This document shows positions 1 through 10,700 of a stretch of 23,172 nt of DNA, piece after piece. The DNA comes from Lentisphaerota bacterium. Its GTDB lineage: Bacteria; Verrucomicrobiota; Kiritimatiellia; RFP12; UBA1067. Made by a program: the position numbers and the translations under genes. Below the pieces are notes generated by a model. The model was not told the origin of the DNA and made no database searches. It was given only the letters and a program-made list of their open reading frames with translations. The DNA is taken from the NCBI GenBank assembly GCA_022839525.1, contig JALHET010000004.1, positions 1 through 23,172 on the forward strand. The letters are read 5' to 3'. Position 1 is the first letter of the stretch. Every line of letters starts with the position of its first letter.

Positions 1-108
1 AAGGCGGGCAGAACAAAACACGCGCTCGACTCGCATGCCCCCCCCTGTCACTAACCGATTACTGTCAAGTAGCCGGTTGACGGATGCGCCCGGCAACCCC
101 ACGGTTCC

Positions 109-3100
109 CTACGGAAGCGTGACCTTCAGGCGCAGGAAGCGCTGGGGCGCGTTCGTGACCGCCACGTCGTGCCGGAAGAAAGCCTGCCACCATGTGTTAC
201 TGTCCGCGCGCAGGTACTCGGACACGTCGACGGTTGTCCAGTCCTGCTGGATCAGGTCCGTACACGCCTCGACCACATAACGGGTGCCGGCATTGAACGC
301 ATCCTTGTCCATGCGGAAAGAAAGCGTGAGATACCCCGCCACGACCCCGCCGAAAGGAAGCCCCTCGGTGTCAAACACCCGCGGATCCAGCCCCATGGCG
401 AATTCGAGCCCGTTCGGGACACCGTCCCCGTCCGGATCCGCCTGGTCGCCGGAGATGAGCTCATCCGCCAGTTCGGCCTCGCTGAAGTGCTCAGCCTTCC
501 ATGAGGCAAGTGTGAACATATCGCCCGTGACATCCATATCGTCAATGCAGACGCCCTGCCCCCCGTTCGCAATCCCTTCAAACGCGATGTAGGTGGTCCG
601 CGTCGGATTCGGCAGCGCCAGGGTCTGCTGTGTCCATACCGTCACGGCCGACGTGTAATTGGTTAAGACCATCCACGTTCCGGCCTCATGGGTTTTATAG
701 AAAACCGTCAAATGATCCTGAGCCCCGTTTGCGCTAAAGGGCGCCATGCAGAGCCAGAACGTGAGCTGGACGTTCGTCGAGCCGACGCCCAGGTCAAGCA
801 TCGGGGAGATCAGCTTGGACCGGTATCCGGTCGCTGAATCGGAATAGAAACAGGCGTTATACGAACCGCTGTGCGCCGCCGCCGGCGTGCCGTCCGGGCT
901 GCCCGTGCGATAGGTCCAGCCTTGAGTTCCGAACACCGTCTGCAACGTCCACCCCGGCGGGATAGCCCCGCCATTCTCAAAGGACTCGGCATACGGGCTG
1001 CCCTGCACCGGATTGATCCGCAGGGTGAACAGATTGGTCGAGGCGTAGCTGTCAGCCCCCGTGACCCGCACAGCGAACGACGCTGTTTCGGCCCGTGCGG
1101 GCACTCCGGTGATCACGCCGTCCGGGCGGAGTCCAAGCCCTTGCGGCAAGGCGTTGGCCGCCACCGCCCATGTGTAGGGCTCAACCCCGCCCGACGCCGC
1201 CAGCGCCTGACTGTACGACTGCCCCACCAACCCGTCCGGCAACACCGAACTCGTGATGACCGGCGCACTGGATTCGTCCGTGATGCGGATGTCGTCAATG
1301 CAGACGCCGTTCCCGAAACGCGCGTTCCCCTCGAACGCGAGATAGTACGTGGACGAAGAGGGCAACATCAACATCCGCTCTGTCCACACCGGAACATTCG
1401 ACGTGTACGTCGCAAGGGGAATCCATGCGCCTTCGGCCGAAGTCTTGCAGTAAACCCTTAGCTCGTCTTGGCCGTCCTCGAGTTCGGTCATGCAATGCCA
1501 GAAGACGAGACGGGGCGTCGCAGGGGTCTTGCTGAGGTTGATCGCCGGGGACACCAGCCGGGTCTTGTGGTCATCGTCCAACTGGAACACATCTGAGGTC
1601 TTGAAGAACAATGTCGCGTTGTACTCCCCGCTGTGCGCGGTCGACGGCTGGTGGTACGGGTAAAGCGAATTCCCGTCTCCGCCGCCCGTCTGGCAACGCC
1701 AATCCAGCGTCTCGACCACAAACTCGTTCGACCAGCCGGCAGGCAAAAGTCCCTTGTGTTCAAACCCCTCGAAAAACAGATCGGCGGGCGGCAACGTGAC
1801 ATCCAGACGGAACACCGCCGAGGTTTCCACCAGTCCCGAATCCGTGACCCGGACCGTGAACTCCGCGCTTTGAACCGTAGCCACCGTCCCGGTGACCACA
1901 CCGTCCGCGCTCAGGACCATGCCTGTGGGGAGCGCCCCGGCCACCACCTCGAACGTATACCCTCCCATGCCTCCCGCCGCTGTGAGGGCGTAGCTGTAAA
2001 ACCGCTCGGTGCATGCGTCCGGAAGGCGTTCGGGATCGGTCAGGGTGAGCGGCGGGACCGGGTCAAAAATCCGCACATTGTCGATGTGAACCCCGTACCC
2101 GTAATTGGCGCCCCCCTCGAAAGCGATATAATACGAGCGGTTGGGCTCCGGCAAGTCCACCACGCGCTGCGTCCACGTCTCGGTGGCCGAGGCGAATTCG
2201 GCGATTTGCGTCCATGCGCCCTCATATGACGTTTTATAATAGACCCGCAGCGTGTCCTGCCCGCCATCCCAAGGCGCCATGTAGTGCCAGAAGGTCAACC
2301 GCCCGGCACGGACGCTTGCCCCGAAATCGATCATGGGCGACTCCAGCCGGGTGACGGTTCCGGCCAACGCCTGTTCCACCACGGCCAGACTTGCGCAATA
2401 CACGCTGCCCGCATATCCCCCGCCGGGCCGCCCGTAGGGGCTGCCGCCGCCGAACGTCCACGGCTGCCCGTTCACCACCATCGTCTGCGCCCAACTGTCC
2501 GGAGCCTGTCCGCCGTTTTCAAACGTCTCCTCGTACGGGGTCCCAAACGGCGCGCGGACCGTCAGGCTGAACTGGTTGGTCACCACCTCGCCCGCCGCAT
2601 CCGTCACCGTCACCTTGAATGCCGCCGTGCCCTCGGCTTCCGGCGGCGGCAGACCGGTGAGTGCCCCGGAGGCGTCCAGCGTCAGCCAGGCCGGCGACGG
2701 TTCGCCCTCCAGAAATTGCCAGACATAGGGGGCGATCCCGTTGCCCGCGCGCAGGGTGGCGGAGTACCAAGAGCCCACCCGGCCTGCGGGCAGCTCCGAT
2801 GCCGAGAGAACCGCGAACGGCGGCGGCGGCGGCAGCCCCAGAACCGCATTCCAGGCCTGCCGGACGCTGCGCACCCACTTCACGTCCAGATCCATTGCGG
2901 CCGATATCCAGGCCGTGCGGATGGTGGAGTACGTGGTGTTGGCGGTGCAGTGGACGGACAGGGCCTGATACGCCACACGCTCGGCGTTGGTGATCCCGAT
3001 TCCCTTCACGTCGTACGCGTAGGGCGACGCGTCATTCGTCCCGGAACCGCCTTCGCACAGCAGATAGAAGAAAAAATTCTGGACGCCGGAATTCTGGTGG

Positions 3101-4707
3101 ACGCCGCCGTTGTCCCCCGTGCCGCTGTACCAAAAAGAGCCCTTGTACCGGGTCGGCTGCCGGCCCCCTGCCCCAACCGTGGCGGCGTTGGCGGGATTCC
3201 GCATGTCGCGAAGCGCAGGTGTGGAAAGCCAGCAGTCTTCACCCATCAGCCAGTCCGCATGGCCAGGGAGCGCGGCAGGATAACTCGATCGGCCGTCCGG
3301 CTGGCCGTAAAACTCCGCGCAGACGCCGAAAATGTCCGAAAAGGACTCGTTCAGCGCGCCCGACTCGTTGGCATAGACGAGATCGCAGGTATGATCTGTC
3401 ACCGCGTGCGTATATTCGTGGGCGAAAATGTCGAGCACCGCGAGACTATCAGCCGTCGTGCCGTCACCGTCGCCGATATGCATCGCGATCCCGTCCCAAT
3501 AGGCATTGGCCATCGGGCGCCCGCGATCCAACTGATGCACATAGGCGTCCGCCACGGTACCGTTGCCGTCGTAACTGCTCCGCCCGTGAACCTGCTGATA
3601 ATACTGCTGGACCACATTGACGTTATACGCGGCCGACATTTCGTCCGGATCGGAATCGCCCCAGTCCGGCGTGTCGCGGAAGGCATACGTCTCCGCGTCC
3701 GGATACCCGGAGGAGAGGGGGGCCGCATTCCGCACGCGCCAGCTTTGCACGGTGTTGTACAGGTAGTAATGCCCGGTGCTCTCGAGCCACCCGTCCACAC
3801 CGACAACCTCACCGCCCTCGCGCGGGAGGCGGTTGCCCGTAACCGCCGCAGGCTCCCCATCCTCCGTCGGGGGGTCGATTCGTTTGAGGTCGTTATACCG
3901 CAGCAGGATACTGCCCTTTAACGCATCGATCCAGTACCGCCAGCGCCCCCGGGCTCCATCCGCAAGCACAAGCTCGTAGGCCAGTTGGGGCTCCGCCTCA
4001 TACGCGAAAACAACCCGTTCCGGCTCTTTTTCAAGCGTGCCCTCAGGGCGCCCCATGCCCAGCAAGTCCTCCTGGGCGATGCGGACAGCCCGGGAGGTTT
4101 TAATCGACGGGACGATCCCCACGTTGATATCGGGCGTGTATTGGCCGCTGACTTCGTACGCCTGACCGCTCCGGTCGAAGTGAACGATCATCTCGCCGCC
4201 GAAAACCCTCAGCCCGCGGTACGTCTGGTTCAACCTCACATGCTGATTGCCTTTGGCGTCCGGCTGAATTTTCTTTACGGCGAACTCCTGCTCCGCGTCC
4301 CCGATCCGGAAAAACGCGGCCACATCGTCCAGCACCGCGATGGCCTCCCCGCCGTCCACGCCGGCCCCTTTCGCCCGCAGCCCCTTGCCGCCCGAGAAAA
4401 CCTGTTTGCGCCCGAGGCCGGAACCCCGGATGGAGGAAGGCGCCGGGAGGGTCTCCTCCCAAACGACCTCGACCCCCAGCCGCTCCGCCGTTTCCAGCGC
4501 CTTCACCTGACCCGCCGAGCGTTCCGGAACCGCCACGGCCTGCAGTCCCGGCGGACGGGTCTGCAAAACCTCGTTGCCCTCCTCGGCCTTAAAGGCGTAG
4601 GCCGGCAGGAGAAGTAACCCCGCCAAAGCCCCGAGGATTCCGGCCCGCGCGCCGCCCGGAATCCTCCGGGCAGCGCCCCGGCCCCGTGTATGTCCGCATG
4701 TTAGCAC
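109..4707 (-). CDS. Secreted M4 (thermolysin-family) metallopeptidase with three He_PIG/MAM-like module pairs
   Basis: Predicted exported zinc endopeptidase of 1532 aa. A signal peptide is visible (Arg-rich start, Leu/Ala core, probable cleavage after AYA, residue 38). An FTP-like propeptide lies near 122-190, followed by a PepSY-like stretch near 205-250. The M4 catalytic domain carries HEYTH at 430-434, the third zinc ligand E454 in GALNESFSD and the catalytic H537 in GGVHQNSG, so all thermolysin active-site residues are present. After a poly-proline linker (about 626) come three pairs of putative-Ig (He_PIG) and MAM/choice-of-anchor-J-like domains (about 630-1400), one D-x-D-x-D-G repeat (about 1422) and a C-terminal segment ending in RFLRLKV. 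The start is GTG, supported by GGGAG 7 nt upstream; no good ATG exists in the signal-peptide region. It lies 34 nt downstream of the giant gene, probably in one operon. The family is secure; the substrate is unknown. Confidence 0.93.
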   Translation of the reverse strand: MLTCGHTRGRGAARRIPGGARAGILGALAGLLLLPAYAFKAEEGNEVLQTRPPGLQAVAVPERSAGQVKALETAERLGVEVVWEETLPAPSSIRGSGLGRKQVFSGGKGLRAKGAGVDGGEAIAVLDDVAAFFRIGDAEQEFAVKKIQPDAKGNQHVRLNQTYRGLRVFGGEMIVHFDRSGQAYEVSGQYTPDINVGIVPSIKTSRAVRIAQEDLLGMGRPEGTLEKEPERVVFAYEAEPQLAYELVLADGARGRWRYWIDALKGSILLRYNDLKRIDPPTEDGEPAAVTGNRLPREGGEVVGVDGWLESTGHYYLYNTVQSWRVRNAAPLSSGYPDAETYAFRDTPDWGDSDPDEMSAAYNVNVVQQYYQQVHGRSSYDGNGTVADAYVHQLDRGRPMANAYWDGIAMHIGDGDGTTADSLAVLDIFAHEYTHAVTDHTCDLVYANESGALNESFSDIFGVCAEFYGQPDGRSSYPAALPGHADWLMGEDCWLSTPALRDMRNPANAATVGAGGRQPTRYKGSFWYSGTGDNGGVHQNSGVQNFFFYLLCEGGSGTNDASPYAYDVKGIGITNAERVAYQALSVHCTANTTYSTIRTAWISAAMDLDVKWVRSVRQAWNAVLGLPPPPPFAVLSASELPAGRVGSWYSATLRAGNGIAPYVWQFLEGEPSPAWLTLDASGALTGLPPPEAEGTAAFKVTVTDAAGEVVTNQFSLTVRAPFGTPYEETFENGGQAPDSWAQTMVVNGQPWTFGGGSPYGRPGGGYAGSVYCASLAVVEQALAGTVTRLESPMIDFGASVRAGRLTFWHYMAPWDGGQDTLRVYYKTSYEGAWTQIAEFASATETWTQRVVDLPEPNRSYYIAFEGGANYGYGVHIDNVRIFDPVPPLTLTDPERLPDACTERFYSYALTAAGGMGGYTFEVVAGALPTGMVLSADGVVTGTVATVQSAEFTVRVTDSGLVETSAVFRLDVTLPPADLFFEGFEHKGLLPAGWSNEFVVETLDWRCQTGGGDGNSLYPYHQPSTAHSGEYNATLFFKTSDVFQLDDDHKTRLVSPAINLSKTPATPRLVFWHCMTELEDGQDELRVYCKTSAEGAWIPLATYTSNVPVWTERMLMLPSSSTYYLAFEGNARFGNGVCIDDIRITDESSAPVITSSVLPDGLVGQSYSQALAASGGVEPYTWAVAANALPQGLGLRPDGVITGVPARAETASFAVRVTGADSYASTNLFTLRINPVQGSPYAESFENGGAIPPGWTLQTVFGTQGWTYRTGSPDGTPAAAHSGSYNACFYSDSATGYRSKLISPMLDLGVGSTNVQLTFWLCMAPFSANGAQDHLTVFYKTHEAGTWMVLTNYTSAVTVWTQQTLALPNPTRTTYIAFEGIANGGQGVCIDDMDVTGDMFTLASWKAEHFSEAELADELISGDQADPDGDGVPNGLEFAMGLDPRVFDTEGLPFGGVVAGYLTLSFRMDKDAFNAGTRYVVEACTDLIQQDWTTVDVSEYLRADSNTWWQAFFRHDVAVTNAPQRFLRLKVTLP
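505..2820 (-). repeat. Three tandem He_PIG + MAM-like modules inside the M4 peptidase
   Basis: The protein repeats a unit of roughly 260 residues three times. Each unit has an Ig-like stretch with a G-x-P-T/S-G-L-type turn, then a beta-rich domain beginning ExFEnGG/ExFEHKG. That domain contains LTFW or LVFW, a YKTS/CKTS/YKTH segment, W-T-Q/E, and Y-I/L-AFEG followed by G-V-H/C-I-D-(D/N). Approximate unit bounds on the DNA are 2820-2050, 2050-1270 and 1265-505. Such modules usually bind carbohydrate or cell-surface polymers. They are similar but clearly diverged, so this is old duplication and not a recent one. Confidence 0.8.
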
Positions 4708-4714
4708 GTTCTCA

Positions 4715-4719
4715 CTCCC
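4715..4719 (-). promoter_or_regulatory. Ribosome binding site for the M4 peptidase GTG start
   Basis: On the minus strand GGGAG is followed after 7 nt by the GTG at 4707. It lies within the 34-nt gap after the giant gene's stop, and it is the reason for accepting a non-ATG start. Confidence 0.6.
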
Positions 4720-4741
4720 GCGTGTTCGCCGTTGAGCCCGC

Positions 4742-7700
4742 TCACTCGGTCAGCCGGATGCGGAAGAAGCCCTGAACAGGCGCGGCCTGAAGAGCCTGCT
4801 GCGTTTTCTCGATGGCTGTGTCCACGCCATCTGCGCCCGCAGCCACGGTCGTGTAACCGCTGGCGACAACCTGCCAGTCCGGGTTCTTCAGCGAGGGCGT
4901 GAACAGCACCTCGAAGCGCACCGAGCCGGGTGTGGCCGCATAACTGCCCACCAGCGTGCGGTTCACGGCGGGAGCCTCCGACACCGCAACCTTCCACTGA
5001 ACCGTCGCGACGGTATCGTTCAGGCTAAGCCCCGTCAGATCCGGCAACAGCGTGTCAGCCGGCGCCAGGCCCCGGCTGAGCTTCCAGCCATCCGCCATGC
5101 CGTCCCCGGCCGTTGAATACGACGCCGGATCCGAACCCAAAACCAGTTCGGTCAGGTCGTCCACACCGTCGCCGTCCGTGTCCGTTGTGCCAAACGCCAA
5201 GGCCCTGGCGATGGACAGCGGGGCAATGCCCGTCGTCCCTGCCAAGCCGGGGTTGATCTCGTAGTCCGGGTCATCGTCGCTGCCCGCCGCAGGGCCCGAC
5301 AGCGCGAGGAAGTTCGCGGATCCGGGATTCTGCTCGTACTCCCAGGCGTCCGGGAACCAGTCCTGATCCGAATCCGCGTCTTCGATGGTGATCTCGACCG
5401 TCTCGCATTCCGCCAGCGGCACGTACTCCACCTTGACCGCACGGGGATCATACGGCGTGTCGCTGATGCCGTAGTAATTGGCATACCCCCACGACTCCCA
5501 CACGTCCCGGACACCGTTCTGGTTGTGGTCGATGAACGCCCGGACATAGTAATTCCCCGCTCCGGCGCTGGGTGCCAGGCCGAAGAGGTTGGCGTTCGTG
5601 GCCGTGTTCGCCGGATCGGTGAGCGCCGCCAGCCCGGCACCGGCCAGCGTGATCTCCGCCTCGGGCTGACCGCTGAAGGCCGCGTTATTGAAAGCCTGCA
5701 CCTTCACGCGCCCGGTCAGAAGGGCCGTCGCGGGGCCGTGGTATTTGACCACCGCCTTGATTGCGCCGTACCCGGCCGAATCGAGCGGCGCGTTCACGTC
5801 CAGACGGTAGGTCTGCCAGTCAGACCAACTGGCACCGGTCGTCGTGTTGCTGTACTTGGCGTCCAGCGCGGCCACCCGCCAGAAGTACCGCTTGTTCGGC
5901 AGGTAAGGAGCGTCGGCACCCAGCATCGTCATTCCCGCACAGAGCGGGGCGGTCCAGACGCAGGCGCCGTCGATATCGCGCGCGGGCGCTTTCATGGTGC
6001 CGGAATTATAGATCACGGGGCCGCTCTGGGAATCGCGGCGGACCTCCAGATGGAAGGCCGTGTAGTTCAGCGGCATCTTCCACTTGAAGGTCGGGCGCGC
6101 GGAATACACATACCCCCTGTTCACCGGATAGACCGCCTGCGCCTTGGCGCGCGCGCTATCGAAGGTGTTCGTGAAGGTCATTACCGCGTTGGTGGGAACG
6201 CCGGAGGAGCTGCCGAGATAGACCTCGTAGACCACGGCGAGACGGGGCATCGTGGTCGGCACGCCGGGCAAGCCCCAATCCAGACCGAGGCCGTTAAAAT
6301 CTCCCTCGTGCACGAACGACCGCATCGCGCTGAGCGTCTTGTCCAGCACGGTTCCCTGATAGTTCTTGTTGCCGTCCACCGACACGCGCTTCACGACCAC
6401 ACGCTTCTCAAGGCCGGACGCGGTTGTCCCGCCGCCACCGCCCGGCGCCGCACCTCCGCCGGTGAAGATGTCTTCGGTGCGCTGAACCGGCGCAATCGTC
6501 ATGCGCAGGAAACCCGGCGTGTAGTCAGTCAACTCGATAGCGAGTTGGTTCCGGTCCCAGCCGATGTCTGTCACAAACGGTTCCGGCACACCACACGGTT
6601 CACCCGCGTTCCACGTCCCGCTACCGTCCAAATCCATGAAGGCAAAGAAATAGTTCGCCCCTTCACGAAGATGTCCCGTTTCAGCACGGCCGAGGTACAG
6701 CTTCTTTGGCCAACCCTCGACCAAAGAAGCAGAATATCTGATCTGGATATAGGACAAATCACATTCGATATACTCGTCACGGTTTGTGGCGCCGGCATTC
6801 TCCATAATTCGCCACCCTTTGTAATAATTCAAGTCCAACGTGTATTCACCCGTTGTGTAATCGATCGTCCCGATCGGGAACCAGCCGCCGTCAATTTGGC
6901 TTCGATAGATCACACCCTCCACATCGAACGCGGTGTCCCTGTTTTCTTTTGTCCACATGTCGGTGAAATTAAGGGTGATCGAACCCGGCACAACATTGCC
7001 AGGGCTCAGAAATCCCGTTGCGACCTGTGTCCGCCAATAACCGACAGGCTCGCTCTTGGTTTCTGTGTTTACACCATGCGCTATGGTGTAGACCGCATCA
7101 GGCTGCCCGTCCATCGAAGGTGTGGAATAAACGTGCATGACGATATCGCCATTCCCCCGTGCCCCGTTGTAAGACAACGTGGTTTCCACCACTGGAACGG
7201 GGAACTCATGGTGCATCACGCCAGCGATCACGGCGCTCATCTCCAGATCGGGGCGCACATCCATCTTGGCAGACGCATACCGGCACTCCGCCCAATTGGA
7301 CCAGCCGTCCTGATCCGGATCGGCAAACGGATCATACACATAGCGGCTGACAACAGAAAGATCGTATCGATCCTCCCACGCATCTTCCATGAAGTCGTGG
7401 TCGGCGAACATCTGCCCGTAGTAGAGCAAGCCCTGCTTGAAGAAATAGTCCGACTGCGTCTGGGTCGCGCTCGTGCGGAACTTGTCTGGGCGGGACATGC
7501 GGTTGAACGGGTACACTTCCGAGATCAGGTACTCGGCGTAGTTGCTCAGGCCGTCCCTGTCCGGATCACCCACTGCCCCGTCATCGCCCGTACTGACGGT
7601 CGGCTTGAGGTTAAAGAGGTTCTCCCACCAGTCCGGCAACCCGTCGCCGTCGATGTCGGAGGTCTGCTTGACCAGCGTGGCCTCATTGTAGCCGGCGGCG

Positions 7701-10700
7701 CCCGGATGGTTCCCCTCGGTATACCCCTTGGCCAGATCGCGCATGTACAGCTCGCCGGCGGTCATGCCGTTCGCGCTCAGGTCATACCAGCCCACTGCGG
7801 AACTGAAGTAGTTCGTCGCCACGTCCCGCTCCCACCAGTCCGCCAGCCCGTCGGCGTCCAGATCGTCCGCCATGTCCGCCCACACGCCGGCCGGCGAAGC
7901 GTTGTCCCACATCTCCACCGCCTGCTTGGCCCATGCGCCGCCCAGCGGCAGCAGGTCGGACGCGATTTTCATGCCGGCCCCGGCCCCGCTCAAGATATCG
8001 AGCGAGGTCATGTACCAGTACCCGTACGGGTCGTTGCTGTTCGGGAATGTGTATTTCTCCAAGCCGTGCGCCGACGGCGGCGTCGCGTACACCCCGGCGG
8101 TGTAGTGCGACCAGTGAACCGAATCCCGCACCGTATCCGTATCGCGCAAAACCGTGTTCGTGCCATCCGAAATCAATCCGCCGAAAATCGGCAGGTGCTC
8201 CACACCGTTCTCGATCCAGGGCACGTATGCGTAATCCGAATAAACCGTACTGTGTGTGTCCAACTGCGACCACCAGCCGACTTCATATCCCGAAGGACGG
8301 TTGATGGCGGTCTCCCAGTAGTTATACCCACGCGGCACTTTCGCTACCGACCCGGCGCTGTCCGCACCGAACAGGTTGTCGAAGGTGTAGTGGCACATCA
8401 GCTCGGGCGGCAGCTGCGGCGAAACGCCCGGCACGCGCGACCCCCCGGCAGCTTGACTTTCGCGAACCATACGGCGGTTTGCCAACAACTCCGTCTTGGT
8501 ATACCGCTTGGTATAGTCGGTCCGGATTTCCAGTTCGCTGCGCGCGCCGTCCCATATCCTGACCTCATCGAGATAACCTTGGAAGAACTGCTCGTAAGCC
8601 GACCAGTCCGGCAACGGCGTGCCCATATCGGTGTTCAGGTTGGCGGCGCCCAGCACCAGCACGGCGGGCGTCACCGTCAGATAATAGGGATCCGGATACT
8701 GTCCGCTGCCCGGATCGGCCAACGTGTTGAGCACCCCGTTCGCGGGAATCAGGGAGGTGCCCACCTCGGTCACCCTGCTGCCGTTCACGAACAATTGGAG
8801 TTTCCCTGCCGCCCCGTCCATACGGACGGCGAGGTGAACCCACTTGTTCAGCTCCAGGACGGGGCCTCCCGCAAAGGCGACACCCGTTTGCGCATCATGC
8901 AGACCCGCATTCTGGAACATGGCATACACTTGGCCGTTCGTCTCGATGCCGACACGGAAATTGAGCCGGACCACAGTCCCGGACGTGCTGAGGTCGCTCG
9001 GCCCGTAAATGACCGGACGCTCGATCAGCACCTGGCTGGAGCCTGATTTCTCGGGACGCGCCCACAGCTCAACCGTGAAGCTACGGTAAGCCCATTCGTT
9101 GGGCGTGCTGATGGACATCGCCTGTGCGGCGCTGTTCTCGCCGCTGAACCAGATAGCCTGACGCCGCCGCGGATCGTCGTGATCCTGCGGGTCGGACTGT
9201 GTGGTGGCGGTCTGCAGCATCTCCGACTTGTCGGAAAGGCCATCGTTGTCCGTGTCATACCCCTCGTTCATCTCGAAGGAGAACATCTTGTAATCCATCG
9301 CCGCCATGTGCGACAGGGTCTTTCTGTCACCCGGCCAGAAGAACATGCCGCCGAACCCGTAGGAGCGTGAGGTCAGGCTGTAGGGGCTTGACGTGTCGGT
9401 CATCCACATCGGCGTCGGATCCGTATTGGAGCAGGAGGGCGCCGCCGTGTCGGCCTGCAGGTGTTCCTCCATGTTCCGCAACCCGTCCGCGTCCGGGTCG
9501 GCCTCATCCAGACCGGCCAGCCACGGGTAGGAGACAAAGTCCATGGGCAGGCCAGCACCCCACGCGTTGCCGAGCAGCGCGGAGCCGTAATCGATCGTAT
9601 AATTCCCGAGGACGACATACGCCTCGCGGATGCGGTCGCCCTTGATCAGGGCCGGATCGCCCAGAATCGGGTTGAGGCCATGGAACAGCTCGTAGAAATC
9701 GTCCATGCCGTCCCCATCCGTGTCGGGGTCGCGGGGATCAGTGGACACATACTTGCGGTAAGCCTCATCCACTCCCACGCGCAGCATCACCCACAGCGGC
9801 GGGTTCGCATTTCCCCACGGATATTGACAGAAATCCCATGCGTTCGTCACCTGCGTAAAGAACGCTCGCGGGCCCGCGGAACCGTCCATCGGGATCTCGT
9901 CTTCATGGAAATCGTACCGGAAGCTGCGCACCGCCTGCACCCAGTACTCCTGATAGTTGAGCAAGCCGTCGCGATCCCAGTCCTTATCCCAGTCCGACAC
10001 CGTGCCGTCCATGCCGTTGGTGGTCGCCTGCGGATCGACAGGCGCCGTCGTATAGGCAAACTCTCTCTCCCACGCGTCGGGCAACTGATCCGAATCCGTG
10101 TCCATGGAGCAGGGGTTGAGCCCGCCGCCGGGCGTGCAGGTCGTGCCGTTGTCCACAACCGGCGAACCGTAGATAAAGGTCTTCTCGGCGTCATCGCGCA
10201 GACCGTCGCCGTCGGTGTCGCCGGTCCACGGGTCGGTCGGCCAGAATTTGTTGACCCAGTCCGTGTCCGTGGCGGGACGTGTAATCGTCACGACCTGATA
10301 CGCCGCGCCGTACAGGGCACTGTTGGTGTACCCGGCGGAGCAGTCGGTGCCGTGGAACTCGCGGTTGTTCGACAGATTGTCCTCCCCTACGATCGTCCAC
10401 TCCCCGTCATATGCGTCCCAAGGGGATATCAACAATTCACTTTGAGCCCACCCCTTCGGGGCAGAGACGTACAGCTCCCAGCCGTCCGGCATCCGGTCCG
10501 TTTTCGTGACGGCACCGTTTGCGCCCCACACCACATCGCTGTCGGGTGTCAGCGGATGCGTGGAGAAGGCTGTCCAGTCCGCTGTCTTCTGGGCGGCGTT
10601 GCCCGCACCGATCGAGCCGTCCGAATCGTTCAGCCGGAGTTCCGCCATATACTTGAGCAGCAGGTACTCGTCCAGAGAGGTGAACGGCTTCGTGTTCGGC

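Noticed and set aside
1..108. Terminator downstream of the M4 gene
   Set aside because: Only weak 5-bp pairings (GTCAA/TTGAC, GCCGG/CCGGC) without a T-run are visible, and nothing else is recognisable in this stretch.
109..400. PEP-CTERM or T9SS sorting tail on the M4 peptidase
   Set aside because: There is no PEP motif, transmembrane helix and basic end, and no T9SS type A/B signature that I can see; the tail is of another kind.
2284..3921. 545-codon open frame on the plus strand
   Set aside because: It is antisense to the M4 catalytic domain, with no recognisable motif or ribosome site.
5525..9046. 1173-codon open frame on the plus strand
   Set aside because: It is wholly antisense to the giant gene, has Arg/His/Pro/Val-rich low-information sequence and no domain; high-G+C genes routinely leave such antisense frames open.
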